Assembly: GCA_048013815.1 (NCBI GenBank)
Contig: CM106586.1
Location: forward strand, 21,142,001 to 21,206,000
DNA: 64,000 nucleotides
DNA from: Setoptus koraiensis
Lineage: Eukaryota > Arthropoda
Direction of reading: 5' to 3'
Shown here: positions 13,553 to 24,564 of the stretch, piece by piece
How the letters are laid out: each line of letters starts with the position of its first letter
Position numbering within the stretch: position 1 is the first letter of the stretch
Position numbers and translations under genes: made by a program
Notes under the pieces: model-generated
The model's database searches: none
What the model was told of the DNA's origin: nothing
The model's input: only the letters and a program-made list of their open reading frames with translations

Positions 13553-15517
13553 AAGCCCGATCGAGATAAACGAGTCTCACGCTTCCATTTATCGGTCGCT
13601 GCTATTTCGGTCCCATGATTCTCTGTACAAATGTGTTGATTCTTTTGATTCGTCTCTCTCTCTCGTCTCTGCTATCCGTTGGTTGCAACTTGCAGCGACG
13701 CCGCACCAGATAAGAGCATGAAACGAGCGGCTACTGTTTAACTGTCCGCTCGCCGCCGTTTATAATGCCCGACCGTTTATAACCAGAAACAGGCGGCAGT
13801 AGCAGCAGCGATCTCTGGCAGTGAGAGCGGCCCCATTGAGAGGCGGCGGCGGCGCTAGCAGAGATTTTTCAGGCGCGATAATCGATTAGTTAATTGATTT
13901 AATTATCAACGCGCTCCATCTCTAATGAGAGTGCCAGCAAACGGTGAAAGTGGACACACATGCCCGTCATACACCGGCGCATGAAAACAGAGAAGAGAAA
14001 CAGGATAAAAGAAGCGCTCCGTTCGCTTCTTTCGATCCTTTCAGCGCCAATTCAGCGCGGCCTGAATATTACCCGGCGCTTACCTGGCGCTAGAATTAAT
14101 AAACTTTGACTAACTAACGCTAAATAATGCTGAATAATGCTGAATAATGCGCTGTGATTTCGCATGATTGTAATGATTTTGTCGCGCTCGCTTCTCCCAC
14201 GAATGGGGCCGATTTCGGTCGCGATTGCTTTGATGATTGATGACGCCGCCAGGGGGACGCCAGGTCAGGTAATGAACCAATTGAAGCGGCCGACGCTCGA
14301 CAAACAGTGCTCTAACAAGGCCAACCGGCCATCATCAGTTACACAGGTGAGTGGTTTTTCTGTGCGAAATGTGTGCACGTTACAACCGACAAAAAACCTG
14401 CGCTCACCTGTGCGGAACGCGCACACAAGTTTACATCATTATCATTGGCTCAAAACTTATTAATTGCATTGTAACTGTGCATGCAAATTAGGCGCCCGTC
14501 TGTTGATACCTGTGCCGCCAGGTAGCGCGTTGTCATTGTTGAGCGGTCAGTGTTCAACACTGTTGAATCAACACTGTGTGTGTCGAGCATCAACAGTTGG
14601 CTTTGGCCGGACAGTGACACGCCATTGGACGGCACGGACAATTTTTGTTGGCTATTGTTTGTGTTTGTGTTATCGTCTGGCGGTTAATTAATGTCAGTCT
14701 GGCAAACTCTTGTGAGAGTATGATGATAAATAGAGCAGCAGTGTCGCTTGTTTTCTCCATTTCTCCATCTTTTCCACCTTTCCATTTTGTCTATTTGTCC
14801 ATTTGTCCGTTTTTCCATTTGTCCATTTTCCATTTTCTCCTTCTTGTTTGTTCTTGGCCGGCTGACTTTTCTGCGTGCCCTTCCAATTAGCTCATTGGTC
14901 ACTCATTGAAAGGGACGCAATTGAATTTAATTGAATAGCGGCCACTTGTTGCACCAGCAACGACGCCAGCGCCACCGACCGTTAGTTAATTGCCGCTGGA
15001 TGGCACGATGCCGTTGCACTTTCAATGCTGTCTCTGGCCGCTGTTGTCTCTGGCCGTCGTTGTCTCGGCTGTCGTTGTCTCTGGCCGTTGTTGTCCGAAG
15101 GGCTAGATGGTGCGTGCAAACAACGACGAGTGAGCTTGGCATTATCAGTATGATTATTCGACGACGACGACGACGACGACGACGACATCGCATTCATCAG
15201 CGACACACACGCCAGACATGAGTGGCGGCGCCGGCGGACAGGTAGGCAAGCTCGCCTGCAATTGGTCAAACAACTGGCATCAAATACGACAGACAAGACA
15301 CACACGAGCAAACTACCTGTTGGAGTCATGATAAAGGGCTCAATAATGACGCAAAATGACGCAGTAATCAGGCGTCTTGTCGCGTGAGAATCATCGCTTC
15401 TCGGCTGCGCCGCTGACAACTCTTTCGCTGTCGCTCGGAAGCGGCCAACAAGTGGCCAGCCAGAAGGAAACGAACGGCAGCATATCCGGCTAACGGGCCA
15501 TCAAGTCGAGTGTGGTC

Positions 15518-15640
15518 GAGCCGGTGGTTGCTGTCGTTGTTGCTGCTGTCGTTGCTGTTGCTGTTGCTTTCGCTGCTGTTGCTGTCGTTGCTGTTGTTGC
15601 TGGCGCTGTTGGCGTCGCTGTTGCGGTTTGGGCGGCCGAC
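15518..15640. repeat. TTG/CTG triplet tract
   Basis: Interrupted GTTGCTGTC triplet repeats. The minus strand would encode Gln/Arg runs, but no gene context supports translation. Confidence 0.9.
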
Positions 15641-16825
15641 AGCGACAACAACAACAAGCACGAAGGTTAAAAAACAAATTAGTGCCTTGTTGACCAGCGC
15701 CACAAGCACCAATAACAAGCGCAACAAGTGCCGCCGGTGCCACAATTGTCAATTGTTGTTTGAGTTGGTCAGTGAGCGAGCCATTTGGCCGCTCACTTTG
15801 TAACGGCGCTCACTTTGTAACGGCGCTCACTTGGCCAGGTGAGTGGTCGCATTTGCATGCTCGCTTCCCTGAGATGAGAGCGCATTTTCGTTCTGTGGCG
15901 AGACAGATAGAGTCGAGTGGCTCGGCATGCCGCTGCCATGGCGACCGGCAACCACTTGCGTCATGCAACTTGCATCGTACGACTTGTATGACGACCGGCC
16001 CGCTCGAACGGCCGGCCCGGCACCCTTTCCGCTCGGCTCGACTGTGCGCACAGACAAACTGTCGTTGACATTTGTCGCTCGGTGTTGCGCGGCCCCATTA
16101 ATTGGATGTCACGCCAATGCACGCCATGTCCACATGAATAGACAACGTATTATAGTAAAATAGACTCACTGCGCCGCCAAAACGGAGGCCGCCCAGAGAT
16201 GGCGCTGAACGGTCGCTCGGAACGGTCGCTCGGTGCGGTCGCCCGGTGCGGAGGCCGCGACGGCCAACAAGCCAACGGGAGACCACCCAGCCTTTGGTCT
16301 TGAATGGCAATAATATCGCATGTCCAATCTGGCGATGAGCAGCGGCCGATGATATCCGCTCCTCACCTCTGTTAGCCTCACCTCTGTTAGCCTTACCTTT
16401 GTTAGCGGCGACCAGCTTCGGCGCATTCTTGCTCCAATTCTGTGCGCGCCTAAGCACACACTGATGTGATTACATAATAATAAAAAGACAGATTACCTGT
16501 CGAACGTCGTAGCGAGTTCCATTTGGGCCGGTTCGGCGACGGCGGCGGCGGCGGCAAGTTTGCTGCTCGCGGCCAGTTCATTAGCGAGCGACAAGCGAGC
16601 AACTTTTTATCTCTCTGAGTGTGTGGTTGTTGTTGGTCGTGCCCGGCGTTGGTTGGCCGTGCGGCCGCCAGTCGCCACAACAACCGATGTTTATGCGATA
16701 AACATGGCTTATCCTCTTCTTTTATTATCACCGAGCCTGCATAATGAGCGTGTGTGTGTGTGTGTGTGTGGTCAGTCGCGTTCGCTCATTAGTGGTCAGT
16801 GCGCCAGTTATTGGCCACAAATGAA

Positions 16826-17039
16826 TATATAAAAATGTTGACTGTGTCTCGTTGTTATTAGTCGTGTCTCCGTCGCATTGTGTGCATTTGTGGTGCAGTC
16901 GAGATGTGGCGTTAGTTGCAGTTGCATCATTCGGTGGCACTCGCTGGATACAAGCAGCAAATCCGCATCACTTCGGCCGCTCACGACAATTGCGTAAGCT
17001 GGCGCCGCGCCGGCCGCCAGAAACAGTAGCCGGCGACAG
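16826..17039 (+). promoter_or_regulatory. Candidate TATA promoter and non-coding first exon
   Basis: TATATAAAAA at 16826-16835 is followed after about 30 bases by a possible start region, and the downstream stretch ends in a strong splice donor, CGACAG|GTGAGAG, at 17039/17040. This is what a non-coding first exon would look like, and the kirre-like gene downstream has a splice acceptor in front of its first coding exon. Nothing links the two directly. CAGGTGAG is common throughout the window, so chance is a real alternative. Confidence 0.2.
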
Positions 17040-17106
17040 GTGAGAGAAGCGTGTGCTCGCGATCGCCAACTTGCAGCGCAGTTGCGCATCTCGATTCTCT
17101 CTACGA

Positions 17107-17250
17107 TGGAGCGCTGAAGCGAGAGAAGCCAGAAAAGAAAGAGAGAAGCTGAAAAAGAGCGAAGCCGAAAAAGAAAGAAGCTGAAAAATAAAGAAGCCGA
17201 AAAATGAAGAAACCGAAAAATAAAGAAGCCGAAAAATAGCGAAGCCGAAA
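17107..17250. repeat. GAAGCCGAAAAA minisatellite
   Basis: Tandem, diverged units of 13-15 bases with the core GAAGCCGAAAAA. The minus-strand frame gives a Phe-rich periodic translation that is not a credible protein. Confidence 0.85.
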
Positions 17251-17552
17251 AAAGCTCAGAGTCGAGAGTCGGGAGTTCGAGGTCCCAGTCGCAAATGCAA
17301 ATTGGTGCAATTTACATTCGCAACTGGGACAGCGCCGCGCTAACACGGTGGCGAGCGACGTCGAGCGGCACGATTCCGAGCGCGACAATATGAATTTTAT
17401 TTTCATTTTATCGTCGTCAGGCTTCGGGCCGAGCCGAGCCGAATTGCACACCGTGCAACATACCTGGCGCGACGGGCGCAAAAGGGCAAGCGAGAGAATC
17501 GCTCCTTTCCACTGTCTCGAGATGTTGTGCTCTTTCGCTTCTGTCGGCTTGT

Positions 17553-17700
17553 GCCGAAAGAAGCGCAAGGAGCGTAAGAAGCGAACGAAGCAGAAGAAGC
17601 GAACGAGGCGAAAGAAGCGAGAGAAGCGAACGAGGCGAACGAAGCGAAAGAAGCGAACGAAGCGAACGAAGCGAACGAAGCGAGAGAAGCGAGAACAAGA
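17553..17700. repeat. GAAGCGAAC minisatellite
   Basis: About fifteen units of GAAGCGAAC/GAAGCGAGA type (9-15 base spacing). All variants preserve the GAAGCGA core, as in other arrays at 17107-17250 and 18648-18715. Confidence 0.85.
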
Positions 17701-18359
17701 AGCGACACCGATAACAACGGCAACAACAGCAACAACAACGGATGACGCAACACACGATGGTACAAATCTCAATTGAGTAATTGATAGCGATGCTGCTGTT
17801 GCTGCTGCCACTTGTGGCGCACAGAAGCGGCTCGCTTCGGCCGGAGCGCAGTGATTCTATTGAGAAAATCAGTGTGCGCCATGAAGAATAGAAGCCCGAG
17901 ATCACCTGTTGCCGCATGCCGCCGGTACGGGCCGTGCAAATTGAGCCCGAAATCGGCTGGCGAGCGGGCGAGTGCAGCAACAGACGATATGAGTCGACAA
18001 AAGAAGCTTCTCTGTTCTTTTCTGTGCTCTTTTTGACTTTCGACTTTCGAGCAGCATCGGCATGACTGTTGCTGGCGCTGCAAGGCCGGCCCGCGATGCA
18101 GCACTCGCGGCAAGAGACTTTTCCCGTTTGGACGGGTCTGTCGCTTCACGTTGGCCCGAGATTGATTGATGGTCACTCGCGGGTCATTTCTGCCAGCGCC
18201 GCTGCCATTGCTGGCGCTGCCATTGAGTCGATGCTCGTGCCGTCGGCCGGTGTCAGTGTCACTGTTATCAATATTAGCATTACAATACCCGGATCTTGGC
18301 CACTTGTGTTCGCCAGCGGCTAAGAGAGCTTCGAAAATTGAACTGACCATTTCGCTGAG

Positions 18360-18544
18360 CGTCGTCTCACCGTTCATTTCTTGGTTTGGTGGAAAAATGA
18401 CGCTAGCCAGGAAATGATCACTTGTGCGCTGATGTCGCATGGTCGGAAAATTGGATATTGTTGCACGCTGAAAAATCCCAATATCGGACGATTTTCAGCG
18501 AGCGTCATTTTTGCGCCAAATCAAATTAGAAATGAACGGCGTCG
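18360..18544. mobile_element. Small MITE-like inverted-repeat element
   Basis: Imperfect inverted arms of about 45 bp (about 18360-18404 and 18501-18544) share the core AAAAATGACGCT and CGTTCATTTCT. They surround about 96 bp of unrelated sequence. There is no coding capacity. The arrangement fits a miniature inverted-repeat element or a local inverted duplication; I could not identify target-site duplications. Confidence 0.5.
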
Positions 18545-20652
18545 GTGGCAGCGGGCCGACGAGAAAGAATTCGTCCGAAATGCACACTCGTGCAATTCGA
18601 AAGTTTGAGAGTTTTGAAGTTTCAATGGACGCAACACAAGAAGCGAGAAAACGCGAGAAGCGAGAAAAACGCGAGAGGCGAGAAAAACGCGAGAAGCGAG
18701 AAAAAGGCGAGAAAAAAATGGCGAAAGTCTCTTTGTTTGTTGCCATTAGCCTTGTGTGTTCGCTGTTGCTGTGTCAGTTTGGCCTGCACACCAATGAGTG
18801 GACGAACGCGAACACGTTGCGCAATGCGTTATCAGTTATCAGTTATTTAGCCAAATTCAGATTGCGTTTCACCGGCAGCCAGATAAAAACGGCAACAAAA
18901 AGCGGCCATTCGGCAATGGGATCGTTGCGCGTACCGGGCCAAAGTAATGCTCTGAGAGTATCACTGGGCCTACTTACATTTATACGTATTTACCAACAAA
19001 CAGAATGTTTATATTGTATAGGTATTTTCGATAAAAACTGTATGAACAATAATTTTTGCAAAAATTTCTCTTCATTCATTGATCTAGCGAGCAACAAGTG
19101 ATTGTGTGGTTTGGTGTCGGTTACTTTTTGGCAACAATCCTATTTGCCTTTCGCACAACAAATCCGTCTCGTGCTGTCGGCCGGCCGCGAGATTTGTTTT
19201 GGGAGCTGGCAAGTTGCAAAAATTTCTTGCTTTTGTTGCGCGCATAGTGGCATTGATTACAAACAACAAAGTTGGTCGCATAATTACGAACAAAGGCTGC
19301 GTCTAGGCTGTTGTAATTAGAATGTTTCAGCGGCCAATTAACAGCAGCCGATCCGAAACAAAACAAGCGACCTGGCCGAACCAGCAGCGACTGCAGCGCC
19401 ACCCGATCGAAAAGTGGCTCGCTCATACATTTTGTGTTCACCGCTAATGAATGACCAGCACACTATCGGTCGGATATCACACTGACACCGGCCTATGCCC
19501 GACACCGGCCCGTCTCCGAAATGGGCCGTTGCTGGCGCGCAATTGTCAGGGGCAATCTCAAGCTCAGGTGAGCAGTGTCAGGCTCAGGTGAGCGATATCG
19601 GGTGAGCGAAGGTGAGCGAAGGCCGGCAACAGTGGCCATTGTTGCGACGGCGCGACAGGTGTGTGTTGAATAGATTCAATTTTAAGCTCAATGCATGAAT
19701 GGCAAACAGAAAAAGGATACCGAGAACAGTAGCCGGCGCTTGTGTTGCTTTGTGCCGTGTCGACGTGAGCTCGTGACACTTGTTTGTATTGCGTAATGGC
19801 CGCTGCCAGTGCACAATGCGGCGTGCTTGCGTTGTTCGCACTCGCCAGCAGCGATATCCATATCCGCGTTCGCCGCCAGCTCAACACTGCCGAATTGAAG
19901 GTCAAACTCGACTTGTGTGTATTTTTCCGAGAAATCGCCAACTTTGGCCGCTTGCGCAGTCGGCCGGCCGGCCCGAGCTGAGCCGGCAGTTGCGAGTCGC
20001 CGGTCGCGAGTCGCCGGTCGCAAGTGTTGCGCCGCTGAGCAAACTTGTTCGCGGCGAGCGCGGCGTCATCGATCATCACTTGGCGATCAGCGTTCGTTTC
20101 ATCATTAGCCAACGATAAGATAAAAGATAAATACAGCAACTTTGTGTACGCACGCTCGCCCATTACTGTCCACTGCGCCTCGCTCTGGCCACACTGTGAC
20201 GGTCAGAGTCTGACCATCACAGTCTGACGGTCAGAGTCTGACGGTCAGAATCGCACGGCAGCGGCAGCGCCGGCGACGCGATTAATTTTGTGTTTTATCG
20301 GCACGCTCGCACCGTCTGACCAGCGCAATAGAGACAGCGATAATACAAATACGAGATGCATAAATATAAATATCAGCATCACGAAGCAAAACAAAAACAA
20401 CATCAAATTGAATGATGAGCCAGACACGCACGAAAGCGATTGATGAATCATTAGATAATGGCCAAACTAATGACCATTGCACAACTCGTCCGTCTGCCGG
20501 TCGACGCGTCAACTACAAATGCGCCACTCGTACAAATATTTCGCCGGCATGTATATCGGGCATATCGGGCATTATAGGGCTATGGGAGTCGCATAATGGC
20601 ACTGAATCGCATGATGGCTCGACGCGCAACAAACATCCTGTGAAATTGCGCT

Positions 20653-20702
20653 GACTTTCCATTTTGAATGGCGACGCATCAATCGATTCAAAATGGAAAG
20701 TC
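20653..20702. repeat. Perfect 17-bp inverted repeat, 16-nt loop
   Basis: The arms 20653-20669 and 20686-20702 are exact reverse complements (left arm begins GACTTTCC). Pairing does not continue outside the arms, so this is a short hairpin rather than a typical microRNA precursor. Confidence 0.93.
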
Positions 20703-22162
20703 TTGCCATTTGGGCAAAACGGCAAATGATTTGGGTCGCATTTCGACACTTGCGCCACAGCTCAAATCGATGCCGTTCGACAATTCCAGCGATTCGACAG
20801 TGTCTAGGCGACTTCTCGTTGGGCCACACGCATATAGCACGCAAACGATGAGCGATTTGCAATCGTTTGCAAGGGCACACAAGCGAAAGATGATCCACGA
20901 CGCCGCTGCTAGCACCGGCATGATGTTGCGCCAATTTCGACGTCACTCAATTAGTGTGGGTACTCGATGGAACGGGCCGTCGCATCGGGCCGATTGTTCG
21001 AATCGTTGGCATAATTAATTAATCGGCGATCGCCGGCCAGTTTGTGTGCTCGAGTCCCGCATCCTCGTGCGTTCGAACGGCGTCCGAACCGCGTTCGAAC
21101 TGCACTCGATTGCCACAAATGAAATGCAAATAAATCATGTAACAACATGATATATTGGCGTTGCGTCATCTCGCTCGAGCTGTGTAACTGGATAATCATT
21201 GTTGTTGTTGGTCGGTGTTGCGCAACTGCTGTCGCTCATTTGCATACGAGCTGGCCTTGCGTCCTCCACTCGCCTCCAGTTGTCGGCTGCAGTTATCGGC
21301 AGCCTGCAGCCGATAACTGGAGCCGATGCCGAGTGATGCCGAGCGACGCCGAGTGATGTCTCAATAACAAGCGATCGAGTGGCGATAATTGATGGTTATG
21401 CTAATATTTTGATTTCGACACAATTTCAGCAGCGACAATCGGCGATCAGCGCCGATTTCAATCGGCTCGTCGCAACGAATTCCAGCGGCAACACGATACG
21501 ATCTGCCGATGCGAGCCGATCGCCGATCAACAAGCTCAATGGTTGTTTAATTCATCAATAACCGATATCAACTAATCAAGCGATCGCCACTGGCGTCGCC
21601 GTAACACACTAGAAACGCGCAATGCCAGCGGACGCAGCCCTGTTCGGAGGTGGCGACGCATAGCGGAAGCGACTGGGTGTGCCGCTGTCTAGACAGGGGT
21701 GATTTTATTTATTGGTCGGACAAAAACGATTGAACAAAAACGATTGGACAAAAATCATTGAACGAAAATTTTCTGACAAAAATAATCGAAATCTAATCGC
21801 GCTTGCTGGCGCTGCAAGCTGTCGAGATTTCGAGATGTCGCTGGATGTGGTGACATGGCCACCGACAAAATGGGCCGCGTTTTCGCGTCGGCGACAACGA
21901 CGCCGCCGCCATGGCCGGCCACGGCCAGATTAACAAGCAGATAATGATTAATGGCAACAATCGATTGCGGTATTCCGACGGGCAACATTCTGTCCGAGAC
22001 ACTGGCCACAGTCCGACACACTGACCACAGGCCGAAATGTGCGCCTGTTGCTCAGGTATGCAGATACATGCAGATATAGATATCGGCAACTGGTGTCAAT
22101 ATGATAAATGGTGTACACAAGCCGCTACAAGCCGATCGCAATCTCTCCGCGGCGATACTGTG

Positions 22163-22275
22163 CCGATATTGTGCTGATACTGTGCTGATTTGTGCTGATA
22201 CTGCGCTGATTTCGTGCTGATACTGAGCTGATACTGAGCCGATACTGAGCTGACACTGTGCCGACGTTGTGCTGA
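22163..22275. repeat. CTGATACTG minisatellite
   Basis: About nine diverged units based on GTGCTGATACT, spaced 11-16 bases. The minus strand encodes a repetitive Ser-Ala-Gln-Tyr translation with no independent sign of being a gene. Confidence 0.85.
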
Positions 22276-23720
22276 TATCGCATATTGCAATGCGAGCCAC
22301 TGACCGGCCAGTGATGCGAGCGCGCCCAGAAGCAAGATGCTGAAATTAGATAAAGAAATAAAAAATTCAAGATCAGCGAACGCTTGCCGAGCGACGCCAC
22401 AGAGTGTCGGTCGCAAATCCGACGCCAGATAATTCAAACAAACGCTGAGGAATTCGAGCCGAAATTCTTCGCTGGTCGGCCGCGGCTGCTGGCCGGAGAA
22501 AACAGCAGAAAAAAGGGCCGAAAAAGGAGGGAAAATGCGCGGAAAAACAGCCGAAAATAGGAAGAAAAACGAGCGAGTGAAGCGAACAGCGCAAAAACAG
22601 GCACAGAACATGACAGGCCAGAAATGCATTCTGTCAGCGTTTCGATTCGAAACTTTCGAAGACCGATTTGAATATGCGGCCGGCGCGCGCGATCATTAAT
22701 CAGCGCGGGTCATCATTGTTTGTTGCATTGTCTCATGGACACAATATGGCTTTTTGCAACCGCAACCACAACCGCAACCGCAACCGCAATGGGCAGCGCG
22801 GCGATCGCTTCGGCGTGCACCGGCAAATTGCAACTCTAATTCGCGTTCGGCGGGCGCATTGTTCAACAATGATTGTTGTTGCCGCTGGCGCGGACATGAG
22901 TGGGCTTCGCGAATTGGCCGGCGATGATCATATCGGCGCGGTGATATCTTCATCATGATGCACTTGTTGATCGACGCCAGTGATATCTCTGTCGGGCGTG
23001 CCTTGCCGCACAACAATTGTTGTCGGGTTATAGCGGCGGCGCGGTCGAGATGGCGATGCTTGAGCCAGTGGTCAGTTGCGAGTCGCGCTGCTTGAGCCAG
23101 TGGTCGGCGGCCACTGACAGTTGTGTGGAATCTAGTTCAACGACCCCGCGATACATGTGCGAGATAATCCCGCCGACGGCAGCGCCGCCGCTGCCGCCGA
23201 TTCAATGCCGGCCGCTCGGCCGGGCCCGACCGTCACCGAGAGACCAACACATTGCAACTTGTCCGCCGGGCCGGCCCGCTCCGGTCCCGTTACACACTTA
23301 CATCGAGCCTTGTGACACCAGTCACTGGTGACACCAGTGACACTGTCACATGTGCCGCTCACATGTGTGCCACTTCGCATCATCGGCGCCCGTTGCTGTT
23401 CTGCTCCAGTTGCGTGGGAAAAAGTGCGCTCATTTTTTCAGCTCTCTCTCTCTCTGCTCATTTATTATCTTTTAATTAATCAATTAAATCTAATTAGATT
23501 GGCCTAAAATCATCATCGCGATCATGCGAGCCCGCTCATCACCAACGGCGACACTTTTCCCTGTGCGAGACAACCGTAATTGTGGGCCCGACCAAGCGCG
23601 CCACAACTTGCTGATGCTGGCCCGACGTAGCCTATACCCGATCCGCTGCTCATCGATTACACAACGATTCACTCGTTCTTGAGCCACTCGCTGCAACCGT
23701 TACAGCAGTTGGCAGAAGTT

Positions 23721-24564
23721 GGCGCAAGCCAATGCGCATCATCTCACCTGTTGCTGGCTTGTGGCGCGAGCAAGAGTTGCGCACCACCGAAGGCACCGAG
23801 CGCACCGAATGCGATCGATCGCAATTGCATCACAACATTGTCAACAATCGCAGCGTGCCAATCGCAAACGAAAACATTGCCAATGACGAGCTGTGCTGGC
23901 CTTGATAACCGTGCCAACACTGATAAATCAGCAGTGGTGAGCGTTACGTAACGAGCAAAAAGTTTGTTGCGACGAGCGGCTTGCCGCGGTGGCGTCAATG
24001 TCACTTTGACAAGTGCCAAAAATGAGTAGCTTCCTCGCGACGCTCGCGCCGTTCAGTTGCGGATCACTATGATGTAATAGATGCGTGATCTCGCTGCATA
24101 CAATTTCCGATATTTGGCATGCATTTCGCACAAATTAACTCGCTTTGGCACTTGTCAAAACGCACAAAGAGCGTCTTGATTTTTGCAAAACGGATGCCGA
24201 GTGCCAGAAATTGTATGGCGGCGTATTGTGACAGTGATACATCATAGTGATCCGCAACTGAACGGCGTGAGCGTCGCGAGGAAGCTACTCATTTTTGGCA
24301 CTTGTCAAAGTAACATTGACGCCACCGCAGCGAGCCGCTCGTCGCAACAAACTTTTTGCTGCCACCTCGTCGTGGACAATCTGCAAGTTTGCCACGGATA
24401 AGCCCATAAATACCCCTTTTCAGTTGACAGTTTCGCGGGATTTTTCTAGCTGCAAAATAAAATCCATTTTGCGACACGATGACTATCGCAACAACAGCCA
24501 TATCTCACCGATCTGGCAAATAACCGCTAACGAGCTGCCCATCGCTGTATGCTCACCTGGCTAA
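23721..24564. mobile_element. Foldback (long inverted-repeat) element, copy 2
   Basis: This has the same architecture as copy 1 at 4459-5302: left arm 23929-24075, centre 24076-24237, right arm 24238 to about 24361, and homologous outer flanks on both sides. Outer-left and outer-right flanks have the same orientation as in copy 1, but the 162-bp centre is the reverse complement of copy 1's centre. The right arm lacks the last 20 or so bases seen in copy 1. No transposase frame is present. Confidence 0.8.

Larger units (their letters stand above)
5303..16825. other. Non-coding stretch with tandem repeats and palindromes
   Basis: No gene is supportable. Contents: 10-bp repeats (6541-6590), a 40-bp perfect palindrome (8015-8054), short AC runs, 17-bp repeats (9061-9140), 11-bp repeats (10011-10165), a hairpin with an 11-bp stem (10395-10417), TTCGGC-rich repeats with a 16-bp hairpin (13453-13552), pyrimidine-rich CCATTT repeats (about 14750-14835), a GAC run (about 15160-15185) and a CTG/TTG triplet tract (15518-15640). 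Open frames overlap these repeats or lack any domain character. Confidence 0.6.
17040..23720. other. Non-coding stretch with purine-rich repeats
   Basis: No gene is supportable. Contents: AAGCCGAAAAA-type repeats (17107-17250), a GAAGCGAAC array (17553-17700), a similar GCGAGAAAAAC array (18648-18715), the small inverted-repeat element at 18360-18544, a GTCAGAGTCTGAC cluster (about 20195-20250), a 17-bp hairpin (20653-20702), a CTGATACTG array (22163-22275), an AACCGC array (about 22755-22790) and interleaved GTGACACCAG palindromes near 23310-23350. The long frames here encode Lys/Arg or Phe/Ser repeats and are repeat artefacts. Confidence 0.6.

Noticed and set aside
17101-17811. 236-codon minus-strand frame and the Lys/Arg-rich plus-strand frame opposite it
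   Set aside because: Both are translations of purine-rich minisatellites and are periodic throughout.
20653-20702. microRNA precursor
   Set aside because: Stem of only 17 bp, perfectly paired with abrupt ends and a 16-nt loop; pairing does not extend as in a pre-miRNA.
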